From Bacteroidales bacterium (GTDB lineage: Bacteria > Bacteroidota > Bacteroidia > Bacteroidales > P3), in the NCBI GenBank assembly GCA_017522255.1, contig JAFWZP010000087.1, positions 1 to 64,000 of the forward strand: a DNA stretch of 64,000 nt, read 5' to 3'. Every line of letters begins with the position of its first letter. Position 1 is the stretch's first letter. A model generated the notes under the pieces. It had not been told where the DNA came from, made no database searches, and was given only the letters and a program-made list of their open reading frames with translations. Of this stretch, positions 18,435-26,565 are shown one piece after another. Made by a program: the position numbers and the translations under genes.

Positions 18435-18608
18435 CCCAAGTTTTAGTTCAATGCTGCAATTAAGAGAACTATCCATAGAATAGCAATCGCTTTATCTCCA
18501 ATCGCACCTTGTGTAAGCAGTGTTATTGGCCAAATAATATTCCAATTACTAATCCAACACATAAATACATAAAAAATAGTAACTATTGTAAGCATAACTA
18601 ATTTATTT

Positions 18609-19133
18609 TTAATATCCACCTAAAAGTGCTGCCACCACACCCACGGCTCCCATTACTCCAAGATATGACCATAGTGCGATTTTTACATTTTTTTTCAGAG
18701 CTTTTTTATTCGATTCAACTGCTTCTTCATCAATTACTTCTTTTTCGTGATTTGTCTTAACGCCATAACAAACACCATCTGCACCTATAAAAACATGTAT
18801 ATAACTGGTATTTTGAGTTGTAACAGTGTTGGTTTGTGCTCCTGGAGTATATGTTTTTGAGTAATAATTTACATTATATGCCGTAGCGATACTATTGCTA
18901 TTACTCGTGGTTGTCGTCTTTTCATAAATGAGAATAGTGCCACCTGCTCCATCGGATGTTTGTCTATCCGGTGCTCCAAGTGATGAAACAATAACATTGT
19001 GATGAGATCCAACAAATGCTTTAGCATAGTCTTCTTCCATAGAAACATAAGATGTTGTTGGAACATAAGACATACATGATGTAAATAAACATGTAACTAC
19101 CAAAATTGCAAATTTTGATAATGAAATTCTCAT
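18609..19133 (-). CDS. Lipoprotein of unknown function
   Basis: 174 residues from the start at 19133, which gives a compact lipoprotein signal MRISLSKFAILVVTCLFTSC. The middle (FVGSHHNVIVSSLGAPDRQTSDGAGGTILIYEKTTTT) resembles the SmpA/OmlA-type fold seen in small envelope lipoproteins, followed by a long Ser/Thr/Tyr stretch. The C-terminus has a transmembrane-like helix (IALWSYLGVMGAVGVVAALLGG). The frame is open further upstream to 19268. From 19211 it reads MVYKKQSEEIQSRRDFFKKAAK, preceded by AGGGAG 6 bases before that ATG; this twin-arginine-like stretch looks foreign to a Sec lipoprotein. The start is therefore uncertain. Confidence 0.7.
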   Translation of the reverse strand: MRISLSKFAILVVTCLFTSCMSYVPTTSYVSMEEDYAKAFVGSHHNVIVSSLGAPDRQTSDGAGGTILIYEKTTTTSNSNSIATAYNVNYYSKTYTPGAQTNTVTTQNTSYIHVFIGADGVCYGVKTNHEKEVIDEEAVESNKKALKKNVKIALWSYLGVMGAVGVVAALLGGY

Positions 19134-19278
19134 TACCTTTTGATTTTTTGCTGCTTTCTTGAAGAAATCTCTTCTTGATTGGATTTCTTCGCTTTGTTTT
19201 TTATATACCATAATAAACTCCCTAAATACGTGCCGGGCGCAACCTTTTGTTGTATTAAAACTCCCCACGGCTCGATGG

Positions 19279-19537
19279 AAAAACTAAAAAACGGGTAATA
19301 AGAAAGTGAAGCCATCCATCTCGACTATATTCCAAGTGTTGGACTTCGACTTCCATGGTAGAGAATATAAGTTTAGTGAATTGCTTCACTAGGCCGGTAT
19401 CGTAAGTGTACGAATACAACCAATGAAGCATCCTTTCGCCTTATATTCCATCTACCAATCTTGTGAGTTGTCGAAGTTCACACTTGAGGAATCCAGCAAA
19501 AATGCCTTTCTAATACAAAACCTAACTCGTGGTTTTG
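19279..19537 (-). ncRNA. Candidate structured RNA or long structured leader (unassigned)
   Basis: A strong minus-strand promoter precedes it and two T-tracts (19291-19286, 19283-19279) end it. The RNA can fold as a long rod: ACACTTG 19480-19486 with CAAGTGT 19333-19339; GTCGAAGT 19470-19477 with ACTTCGAC 19343-19350; TCTACC 19451-19456 with GGTAGA 19357-19362; CTTATATTC 19440-19448 with GAATATAAG 19363-19371. A 5' hairpin forms from 19531-19537 and 19516-19522. The GTGAAGC segment can pair with either of two GCTTCA segments. A rod with internal loops recalls 6S-type RNA (Bacteroidales-1 motif), but I cannot confirm that from memory. It may instead be the leader of the downstream lipoprotein gene. 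Confidence 0.5.
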
Positions 19538-19543
19538 CGGGTG

Positions 19544-19574
19544 CAAAGTTACAACTTATTTTTTATATGGCAAA
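19544..19574 (-). promoter_or_regulatory. Bacteroidota promoter for the structured RNA
   Basis: On the minus strand, TTTG (19574-19571) and TAACTTTG (19551-19544) are separated by 19 bases, a good -33/-7 pair. The predicted start is near 19537. Confidence 0.8.
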
Positions 19575-19674
19575 GAGTTTTAATATATATTTTTTCACCA
19601 GCAACAGAAGTAACTATTATTCAATAGATTAAGCAAACAATATCTTTCGCTTTGGCGAGCATAATGGTTTGGTA

Positions 19675-19762
19675 CCATAACCATGTGGTTTAGGCATCAA
19701 AAGTGCCATACTTACGGGTCAAAACCATGGGAGTTTTGGGTCAAAAGTATGGCACTTTTGGG
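19675..19762. repeat. Four 22-bp palindromic units
   Basis: Exact 22-base registers start at 19675, 19697, 19719 and 19741. Units 2-4 begin TCAAAA and end in GGG. The symmetric cores are AACCATgTGGTT, AAAGTGCCATACTT, AAAACCATGGGAGTTTT and AAAAGTATGGCACTTTT. About 40 bp of the first two units recur with six changes at 44700-44739. Confidence 0.85.
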
Positions 19763-19829
19763 TCGTAACTCGCAAGGTTATATTTTTAGGGAACTGTTTT
19801 GTGTGGGATTTAGCTTATTGGAGCTGCAA

Positions 19830-19900
19830 AAAAAGTTCTGTTTTTATACTATGGCGTAGTATAAAAACAGAACTTTTTATCTTTGTGGCGTAGCACAAAG
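19830..19900. terminator. Strong hairpin terminator plus second hairpin
   Basis: A perfect 22-bp stem (19830-19851 with 19857-19878, loop TGGCG) is flanked by A and T runs, ending transcription of the FAH-family gene on the minus strand. A second hairpin CTTTGTG/CACAAAG (19881-19887, 19894-19900) shares the GGCGTAG loop sequence. Confidence 0.85.
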
Positions 19901-19904
19901 CAAT

Positions 19905-20489
19905 TTATTTAATTCTGCATTTAAGCAGTGACATATCATTTATAATGCCTTCTATGCAGTCGTTTATGGCTATGGTGGGATGCGATATTGGTGCAGGGGT
20001 GTATATATAATCGCCTATCTTCAAGGTCATATAGTGCGATAAAGTTTCGATAGTGTGGTTTATATCCTGTATAAGAGTTTGTGTATTTATAGTGCAGGAG
20101 GCAACAGCGGAGTTGTGAGCCAGCTGCAACACAATGTTTTCTTTATCCAACAATTTGTCTAAAGGCACAAAGTCGCTTAGTGCAGCAGAGTCGTCGAAGC
20201 CTACTGCCAAAGTATGAGGTATGGCACCGTCTATGGCTTGGCGTTGAATATCCTTGGCCACAAAGTTCAACCCCAAAGCCACTTCGCTATAATATTTGTG
20301 GGCAAATTTGGCTTGTATGCTCTTACCCAAGCGGTTTATCTTTATCACCACATTAAGCTCACAATCTATCTCGTTGCTAAAATCGGGATAAAAAAACGGA
20401 TTACCCTTTAGCAACAAAGCACTGTCGGGCTTAAGCACAAACGACTTATTTCCGGTTTGTGGGTGATGTTGTACACATATTATCTTCAT
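19905..20489 (-). CDS. Fumarylacetoacetate hydrolase (FAH) family protein
   Basis: 194 residues. The pattern follows FAHD1/YcgM-type enzymes: ELNVVIKINRLGKSI, ALGLNFVAKDIQRQAI, a FDDSAALSDFVPLDKL segment, and near the end KIGDYIYTPAPI, which matches the family GD-x-I-x-T-G-T-P box with changes. Family members hydrolyse or decarboxylate acylpyruvates such as oxaloacetate in the cytosol. The last box lacks the usual glycine, so activity is less certain. It is the last gene of the minus-strand run and follows the exonuclease gene by 3 bp. Confidence 0.82.
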   Translation of the reverse strand: MKIICVQHHPQTGNKSFVLKPDSALLLKGNPFFYPDFSNEIDCELNVVIKINRLGKSIQAKFAHKYYSEVALGLNFVAKDIQRQAIDGAIPHTLAVGFDDSAALSDFVPLDKLLDKENIVLQLAHNSAVASCTINTQTLIQDINHTIETLSHYMTLKIGDYIYTPAPISHPTIAINDCIEGIINDMSLLKCRIK

Positions 20490-20492
20490 CAG

Positions 20493-21302
20493 CTATTTTC
20501 TGAATTTTCCTCTCAATCTTATATCGGTTATTACACGTTTGGTACTTAGAGGGAAATCTGCTTTCATCATCCAATCGTAGTATGCCGGTTCTATTTCAAA
20601 CACTTCTTCCACTACCTTACCTTTGTATTTTCCAAAGTTGAATACTTCTTTACCATTGGCGTTGATACCCAAATGTCCCACCAAGTCGGCCCATTGCGAT
20701 ATGCATGTAAACTCTTGCAACTTCTTCATATCATTCACTATGGGGCAAGATTTATTACCTTGTTTGTCTTCGTATTCCACACCCTCGTATCTTTCTATCT
20801 GAGCCAAAAGAATCTCGTAGGTAGCCATAGTGTCGGCAAGTGCCGAGTGTGCATTTTCGAGGTTTTTGCCACAATAGAATTTATAAGCAGCCTTTAAAGT
20901 GCGAGGCTCCATACGGTGGAATATGTTTTGCACGTCAATGGTTTTTCGGTTGGTCATATCAAAGTTGATACCCACTCTCAAAAACTCTTCCACCAATAGA
21001 GGCACATCAAATTTGTTGGAGTTATATCCTGCCAAATCGCTGTCGCCAATAAAGTTGGTTATTTCGGGTGCCAGTTGTTTAAAGGTTGGTTCGTCTTTCA
21101 CCATCTCATCGGTGATACCATGTATATCTATAGCCATCTGTGGTATAGGGATACCGGGATTTACGCGATGTGTATAGGTTGTTATCTCGCCATTCACAGC
21201 CACTTTTAATAGGCATATTTCTACTATATGATCGGAGCCCGGTTGCACTCCGGTAGTTTCCAAATCAAAAAACACTAATGGTTTGCTTAGGTTTAGTTTC
21301 AT
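20493..21302 (-). CDS. 3'-5' exonuclease, DnaQ/epsilon-like, with C-terminal DUF3820-like segment
   Basis: 269 residues from the start at 21302, which gives MKLNLSKPLVFFDLETTG, the usual N-terminus; an ATG at 21329 would add nine residues. Exo I is FFDLETTG (Asp13, Glu15), Exo II is GYNSNKFDVPLLV, and Exo III is HSALADTMATYE. The C-terminus carries VFNFGKYKGKVVEEVFEIEPAYYDWM, a small domain often fused to such exonucleases. It removes nucleotides from DNA 3' ends in repair or proofreading; it is not fused to polymerase III here. Confidence 0.92.
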   Translation of the reverse strand: MKLNLSKPLVFFDLETTGVQPGSDHIVEICLLKVAVNGEITTYTHRVNPGIPIPQMAIDIHGITDEMVKDEPTFKQLAPEITNFIGDSDLAGYNSNKFDVPLLVEEFLRVGINFDMTNRKTIDVQNIFHRMEPRTLKAAYKFYCGKNLENAHSALADTMATYEILLAQIERYEGVEYEDKQGNKSCPIVNDMKKLQEFTCISQWADLVGHLGINANGKEVFNFGKYKGKVVEEVFEIEPAYYDWMMKADFPLSTKRVITDIRLRGKFRK

Positions 21303-21409
21303 CTTTTCTATACTTTGGCTTTTGTTCATCAGCCATTGATCAAGGGCAGTAGCCCGACAAATGGCTGATGGTTATTTATTATTTATTATATAGTCTGTTG
21401 TTTATTAGT

Positions 21410-22231
21410 TTAAAAGGAGTTAACGGTTTTGTGTATTGCTACTAATCGTTTCAGCAAATTTTCGGCCAATTGCAGATGTAGCATATTGGCACCATCACTT
21501 TTGGCATATAATGGATAAGGGTGAGTTTCCATAAATATACCATCTATACCTACAGCCACAGCGGCACGTGCTATGGTTTCTATCATCTCGGGATTTCCAC
21601 CCGATACACCCGAAGGCTGATTAGGCTGCTGCAACGAGTGTGTAATATCCATCACCACCGGCACATTGTTTTCCCGCATAGTGGGCAGCCCTCTATAGTC
21701 TACCACAAGATCTTGATAGCCGAATGTGGTACCGCGTTCGGTAAGCATAATGTTTTCGCCGCCATAATAGCGAACCTTATCCACAGCATGCTTCATAGCT
21801 TGCGGACTCAAAAACTGTCCTTTCTTTATATTCACAGCTTTACCAGTACGTGCTGCGGCTTCTAATAACGATGTTTGTCTGCACAAAAAAGCCGGTATCT
21901 GCAACACATCTACATAATGAGCAGCGGTTTCGGCTTCCGTTTCGGTGTGTATATCACTCACAGTAGGCACATTGTACTTTTCGCCAATCTCTTTGAGAAG
22001 TTCCAATGCCTCCCAGTCGCCGATACCTGTAAAAGAATCCACCCTCGATCGGTTAGCCTTACGATACGATGCTTTAAACATAAAGGGTATCTGCAAACGA
22101 TCGGTAATATCTATCAAGCGTTCCACTATCTCGATAGGAATTACCTTGTCTTCTATCACACATGGCCCTGCTATAAGAAAAAAGTTACCTGTGTCGGTAT
22201 ATTTCAGTTTGGGTATATTTGGATATTTCAT
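21410..22231 (-). CDS. kdsA: 3-deoxy-8-phosphooctulonate synthase (KDO-8-P synthase)
   Basis: 273 residues, full length. Conserved blocks are FFLIAGPCVIED, FKASYRKANRSRVDSFTG, QIPAFLCRQTSLLEAAARTGKAVNIKKGQF and TERGTTFGYQDLVVDYRGLP. It joins arabinose-5-phosphate and phosphoenolpyruvate to make KDO-8-phosphate for the lipopolysaccharide inner core, so the organism makes LPS. It follows the TerC gene by 25 bp. Confidence 0.97.
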   Translation of the reverse strand: MKYPNIPKLKYTDTGNFFLIAGPCVIEDKVIPIEIVERLIDITDRLQIPFMFKASYRKANRSRVDSFTGIGDWEALELLKEIGEKYNVPTVSDIHTETEAETAAHYVDVLQIPAFLCRQTSLLEAAARTGKAVNIKKGQFLSPQAMKHAVDKVRYYGGENIMLTERGTTFGYQDLVVDYRGLPTMRENNVPVVMDITHSLQQPNQPSGVSGGNPEMIETIARAAVAVGIDGIFMETHPYPLYAKSDGANMLHLQLAENLLKRLVAIHKTVNSF

Positions 22232-22256
22232 AAGAAGTTATTTCTATTGCTAATTC

Positions 22257-23309
22257 CTAATTAATTGCTTTTTCTTTCTTTGGAAAAACAAGCGACAGCA
22301 CTACACTCAGCACAAGTATACCGGCTATTACCAACAGCGACATTCCTGTTCCTATCTCGATATGCCAGAAGGTGTGTAGCAACATCTTGGTTCCTATAAA
22401 AGTAAGTAATACTCCAAGACCATATTTCAATGTCCAGAACATATTCATAACATTGGAAAGCATAAAGAACAACGAACGCAATCCTAATATAGCAAATATG
22501 TTAGAGAAGAATACCATGAATGGATCTTGAGTGATGGAGAAGACAGCCGGAATAGAGTCTACTGCGAATATAACATCCGAAAACTCTATTACCAACAACA
22601 CTATAAATAACGGAGTGATGTATCTTTTGCCATCAATTCGGCAGAAGAAATCGTGGCCGTGCCCTTGAGGTAACAAACGGAAATGCTTGGAACAAAAGCG
22701 TACCATAGGATGCTTTTCGGTATCGATCTTTTCGTCGTTTTTGTCGAAAAACATCTTGATACCCGATATGATAAGTATACCGCCAAAGACTGCCAATATC
22801 CACGAAAAGCGTTGTATAAGAGCTGCCGAGGCAAATATAAATATAAATCTAAGCACTATGGCACCTATAATACCCCAAAACAACACACGATGGTAGTATT
22901 TTTGGTCGATACCAAAGCTGATGAATATCATTATCATCACAAAGATATTGTCGATAGACAAAGCTTTTTCGAGCAGATAGCCTGTAAGATATTCGAGAGT
23001 AAGAGTTTTGCGATAGATTTCGAGATTAGCTTCGAATCCCAAAGCACTATCAAACACCAGATTGTGCCCATGCTTAAGATTAATGGATTGCAGTTTCTCC
23101 ATACTATCGATACCATGTATCCACTCGGCACAAAAGTAAATGACCACAGCGAATATCAATGCCAAAGTTATCCACACACAAGTCCAAGCAGTGGCTTCTT
23201 TAAACGATATTACATGGTCTTTTTTGTGAAACACCCCCAAATCGAGGACAAGCATAAGGGTTACTAACACCAAGAACCCTCCAAAGAATAAAATCTCATT
23301 TAAATTCAT
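22257..23309 (-). CDS. TerC family integral membrane protein
   Basis: 350 residues with about eight to nine transmembrane helices. TerC/Alx signatures are LVLDLGVFHKKDHVISFKEA at the N-terminus, LEYLTGYLLEKALSIDNIFV, and FIVLLVIEFSDVIFAVDSIPAVF with membrane-embedded acidic residues. Family members are linked to manganese export and metal-loaded secreted enzymes in other bacteria; substrate here is unproven. It lies 10 bp after the TPR gene and before kdsA. Confidence 0.93.
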   Translation of the reverse strand: MNLNEILFFGGFLVLVTLMLVLDLGVFHKKDHVISFKEATAWTCVWITLALIFAVVIYFCAEWIHGIDSMEKLQSINLKHGHNLVFDSALGFEANLEIYRKTLTLEYLTGYLLEKALSIDNIFVMIMIFISFGIDQKYYHRVLFWGIIGAIVLRFIFIFASAALIQRFSWILAVFGGILIISGIKMFFDKNDEKIDTEKHPMVRFCSKHFRLLPQGHGHDFFCRIDGKRYITPLFIVLLVIEFSDVIFAVDSIPAVFSITQDPFMVFFSNIFAILGLRSLFFMLSNVMNMFWTLKYGLGVLLTFIGTKMLLHTFWHIEIGTGMSLLVIAGILVLSVVLSLVFPKKEKAIN

Positions 23310-23319
23310 AATTAATTAG

Positions 23320-25173
23320 CTATTTGTTGTCTTTATTTATCAGTTTTAATTTATTGTATCTCTTTCGAGCCTCCACCACATATAAGCTCGACGAATAGTC
23401 TATCATTATCTTTTCGTAACACTCACGAGCCTTAGCAGTGTTGTTAAGTTTATTTTCGTTTACATCGGCCAACAAAAACAAAGCATCGTCGGCCAATATA
23501 TCGTTGCCATAAAAGTCTACCACTGTTTGTAATAACGAGTCAGCCATAACAAAGTTGTTCCGTTTGAGCGATATTTGAGCTTTACGCATAAGTATCTCAT
23601 CAAACAAAGCATGCGAGAGGTTTATGGCCAATATAGAATCAAAGTAAGCCCAAGCCTCGTCGTATTTGTTTTGATATATCAGCAAATCGGCTTTAGAGAA
23701 ATATTCGAGCGACACAAAAGTGCTGTCGTCCTCCATATTATCGCTTATCAGTAGCGAAAGCTGCATAGCATCATTAGCCACCAACTTCGAAGTGGAAGCT
23801 CTCAGTACATCAAGCTGACTTTTAGCCCACTCAAAGTCGCCTTTATAATACGACAATGTGGCATTCTTCAACTTAGCCATAGCCCCTATTATATCGTTCT
23901 TATTGGCTTTTTCCACCTGCATATATAGCAATGCCGACTCCCACATCTCGCCGGCAAAGGTTAGGATATCGGCCAATTCTAATTTTGTGGCATCTATGTC
24001 TTTTTTGTTTGCACCTTTCATGTCCAACACATCATATAGCACATCGGCAGCCTTTTGCACATCGTATGCATAAAAGGCCAACACATTGGCATAATGTCTC
24101 ATGATAGGCACAGTTTGTGGGTTTTTACCAAGTTCGTTTAGTGTTTGCTCGTATTCGCCTATCAGCTCAGCCATATCGGCAGCCGACAAAGTATAGTTTT
24201 TGTTTATCTTGTTAAACTTTACTTCCAGCATACGCACCTTGGCACTTATATAGTACGGATTATCGTTTCCTTTAGCTGTTAGATACTTATACCCCTGCTC
24301 TGCCACATCATAAGCCTGATTAGTTGTGGCTATTTCGGCTACTTTATACACCTGCTCTGCATTGCCATCGGGCCAACGCATATCTACAGCTTTGGCTTGT
24401 TTGAGAGCAAAATCAAAGTCCTTCATCTGCACCGAAAACCATATCATCATATCGAGCAAAGCAGCATTGTTTGGGGACTTTTGCAAACGAGAGACCAATG
24501 CTTTACGTAAACTTTCTTCCAATAACGGATTGTCGGTTTGCGATAGCGAACGTTGTAAAAACACTTGCATCTGCGACTTTATATTAGGCACAGCCTCCAA
24601 ATAATCGAGATATTCGGTCATCATAGCATCGTAGTTGCCACTTTTTTCGTACAGCGTTGCCAATTCAAACACAAAAAACTGCTTATTGTTTATCTTCCGG
24701 CGAGCTTCGAGGTATACCGCTATAGCCTTATCATACAGATTGCGATTTTCGAAAGCCTCCGACAACAACGCCGTTTGTTGAACATCGGGTCTAACGTTCT
24801 CTATGGCTTTGAGGTATGTTTTTTCGGCTTTACTCTTCTTGCCATCACGTTGATACACATAACCCAAATCAACATATAATGCAATGTTTTTAGGTTCGCG
24901 TTTCATTTGTCGTTCCACCAACTTTTGTGCATCACGGTAGCGTTCAAGTTCTATATAAGACGTAAGCAACTGTTGATAATAAAACTTATTTTGCGATTTG
25001 TCGAGCAATCGTTCATACAATTCGGCAGCTTTATCGTACTCCTTGTTGCGAAAAAAATATTCGGCACTTTGTATATCACCATCAGTCTGCCCCATCGCAA
25101 CAAAAGGAACAAACATCGCAATAAGCAATGTTACAACTACACATATTATTTTATGTCCTAATATTTTCGGCAT
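23320..25173 (-). CDS. Secreted TPR-repeat protein
   Basis: 617 residues from the start at 25173, which gives the signal MPKILGHKIICVVVTLLIAMFVPFVAMGQ; an ATG at 25239 would add 22 Cys/His-containing residues before it. The mature chain is almost all helical TPR-like repeats (for example AEYFFRNKEYDKAAELYERLL and ALYVDLGYVYQRDGKKSKAEKTYLKAI). Such proteins act as periplasmic scaffolds in Bacteroidales. It heads a minus-strand run with terC, kdsA, an exonuclease and a FAH-family gene. Confidence 0.88.
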   Translation of the reverse strand: MPKILGHKIICVVVTLLIAMFVPFVAMGQTDGDIQSAEYFFRNKEYDKAAELYERLLDKSQNKFYYQQLLTSYIELERYRDAQKLVERQMKREPKNIALYVDLGYVYQRDGKKSKAEKTYLKAIENVRPDVQQTALLSEAFENRNLYDKAIAVYLEARRKINNKQFFVFELATLYEKSGNYDAMMTEYLDYLEAVPNIKSQMQVFLQRSLSQTDNPLLEESLRKALVSRLQKSPNNAALLDMMIWFSVQMKDFDFALKQAKAVDMRWPDGNAEQVYKVAEIATTNQAYDVAEQGYKYLTAKGNDNPYYISAKVRMLEVKFNKINKNYTLSAADMAELIGEYEQTLNELGKNPQTVPIMRHYANVLAFYAYDVQKAADVLYDVLDMKGANKKDIDATKLELADILTFAGEMWESALLYMQVEKANKNDIIGAMAKLKNATLSYYKGDFEWAKSQLDVLRASTSKLVANDAMQLSLLISDNMEDDSTFVSLEYFSKADLLIYQNKYDEAWAYFDSILAINLSHALFDEILMRKAQISLKRNNFVMADSLLQTVVDFYGNDILADDALFLLADVNENKLNNTAKARECYEKIMIDYSSSLYVVEARKRYNKLKLINKDNK

Positions 25174-25279
25174 TACTATACTGTATAATATATCTATCTC
25201 TTTAAAACAACAAGTTTGATGATAACGACATTTTCTCAATAATATTTTGTAATGATGTATAGTTTTTTATTCTTTGTCT

Positions 25280-25293
25280 ATTTGCCGGCAAAT
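25280..25293. repeat. Short palindrome in the 25174-25854 gap
   Basis: ATTTGCCGGCAAAT is a perfect 14-bp palindrome about 110 bp upstream of the TPR gene start. The gap also holds a degenerate MITE-end fragment (25379-25405), a possible small ORF (25554-25748) and a terminator (25803-25838). Confidence 0.5.
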
Positions 25294-25378
25294 CGAAACA
25301 ATAGTCTCTTGTCTTTTATCCAAAAAAATTAATTACTGACTATAAAGAACTATATTATCGTATCGAAAAGTATTTCAT

Positions 25379-25405
25379 GGCAATTTTTAGAAATTCCTTT
25401 AGAAG
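25379..25405. repeat. Degenerate end fragment of the MITE-like family
   Basis: GGCAATTTTTAGAAATTCC then TTTAGAAGTTACC match the terminal repeat GGCAA(T/C)TTCTAAAAATT of the 3628 and 63007 elements in both orientations, as if two ends lie back to back with the middle lost. Confidence 0.55.
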
Positions 25406-25553
25406 TTACCTATTTACCAATCTCTCATTATGGGATTAAAAAAAAACGTTAAACTACATTCGTTGGGCAATAAAAAGCAAAAATAGCAGTTTTGGTGTTA
25501 TATTTCGGAAGAATTGGTAAGCACAAAGAATTCATTTATTAATTAAAAATTTA

Positions 25554-25748
25554 ATGCCCATGAATGACAAGTACAATTCTTCTCGACTAAATGAAAACAA
25601 TTTAAGATCGCTACACTCCGACGATGGGGTGTGTACAACCGTTGGTCCTTCAATGCGTGTGCTAAAGAATATACGCTACTATGCTCGTTGCAAATGTGTA
25701 CAGTATATTCGCTTAAACAACATCGTTATTGAGTTGAATTTAAACTAG
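25554..25748 (+). CDS. Possible small protein of 64 residues
   Basis: The ORF reads MPMNDKYNSSRLNENNLRSL, then HSDDGVCTTVGPSMRVLKNI, ending VIELNLN. A second ATG two codons later (25560) is as likely a start. The composition looks protein-like rather than random, and I have an impression of similar small Bacteroidales proteins with LRSL-x-SD-x-GVC-x-TVG, which I cannot verify. A bidirectional hairpin terminator at 25803-25838 would serve a plus-strand transcript here. No convincing promoter or ribosome site was seen. Confidence 0.45.
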   Translation: MPMNDKYNSSRLNENNLRSLHSDDGVCTTVGPSMRVLKNIRYYARCKCVQYIRLNNIVIELNLN

Positions 25749-25802
25749 CCAACAAGGAACTGCTAATATAGCAACGATCTGTATTAGGTATTTAGATGAG
25801 TA

Positions 25803-25838
25803 AAAAAGAGAGAAACATATAGCTGTTTCTCTCTTTTT
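25803..25838. terminator. Bidirectional terminator
   Basis: A perfect 15-bp stem AAAAAGAGAGAAACA (25803-25817) with TGTTTCTCTCTTTTT (25824-25838). It ends the nitroreductase gene on the minus strand and possibly the small ORF on the plus strand. Confidence 0.85.
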
Positions 25839-25854
25839 GTATGTAAGATATGTG

Positions 25855-26532
25855 TTATCTCATACGTCCTACAGGCTGTACCAATAGCACTTTGCCATCC
25901 TTTATTTTAAGTGTTTTGGTCAAAAACTCTTTGTTGAAAGCTCCGCACACTACAGTAGCCAAATTGGCTTGAGCACAATATAGATAAACATTTTGGCTTA
26001 CAAATCCCACATCGGTTGCCGAATAAAATTCTTTCGCTTCTTTCGAAAAACCGTTCATTTTTTCGTAGTTGCCTACAAATATCAATACTATTGGAGCATC
26101 TTTGAAGAATTTTTGATCACTTATTTTAGCTCTTATATCATCTTCCAAAACATATTCCAATTTATTTTCTACAGGGTTGTATAAGAATACACCATTAGGC
26201 ATAGACACATATATATCTATTTCCTGAGCATTGCGTGCCGAAGGGGCAGTACGCTTGCCTGTTTCTTTTCGGTTTATTCCATTGGCTGCCCACAGCAAAT
26301 TCGAAAGTTCTTCCATTGGCAACTCTTCCGGACTGAAAGCACGAGTAGTAACACGTTTCGACAAAACGTCCATAAGTGGCATACCTCCTTCAATTTGAGG
26401 TGCAGGTAGTTCTATACCTTTAGGACTTGTTGACATCGGTGCAGCCGCTATAGAGCCATCAAAATTTCTTTTTTGTGCCGATACTTGGAGCATAAATATG
26501 CTTACAAGTATCCCAATCATCGTTTTTTTCAT
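25855..26532 (-). CDS. Exported SagB-type nitroreductase family protein
   Basis: 225 residues. The signal peptide MKKTMIGILVSIFMLQVSAQ sends it to the periplasm. The flavin-binding nitroreductase fold follows: VLSKRVTTRAFSPEELPMEELSNLLWAANGINR, then TAPSARNAQEIDIYV, and a C-terminal DVGFVSQNVYLYCAQANLATVVCGAF block. Members bind FMN and reduce nitro or quinone compounds; the exported form is common in Bacteroidales and its substrate is unknown. It is 33 bp after clpX and probably at the end of that transcript. Confidence 0.9.
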   Translation of the reverse strand: MKKTMIGILVSIFMLQVSAQKRNFDGSIAAAPMSTSPKGIELPAPQIEGGMPLMDVLSKRVTTRAFSPEELPMEELSNLLWAANGINRKETGKRTAPSARNAQEIDIYVSMPNGVFLYNPVENKLEYVLEDDIRAKISDQKFFKDAPIVLIFVGNYEKMNGFSKEAKEFYSATDVGFVSQNVYLYCAQANLATVVCGAFNKEFLTKTLKIKDGKVLLVQPVGRMR

Positions 26533-26565
26533 GAGTAGTTCTTTTTTTGTTAATAAATACTTTAA

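Noticed and set aside
19210..19290. Group II intron domain V (GAGCCGT near the RNA end)
   Set aside because: Only the GAGCCGT heptamer matches; the domain V hairpin with GAAA loop and the reverse transcriptase are absent.
19279..19537. tmRNA, RNase P RNA or SRP RNA
   Set aside because: None of their hallmark motifs (GGTTCGA with CCA end and tag ORF; GAGGAAAGTCC; GGTCAGG with GGAAGCAG) is present.
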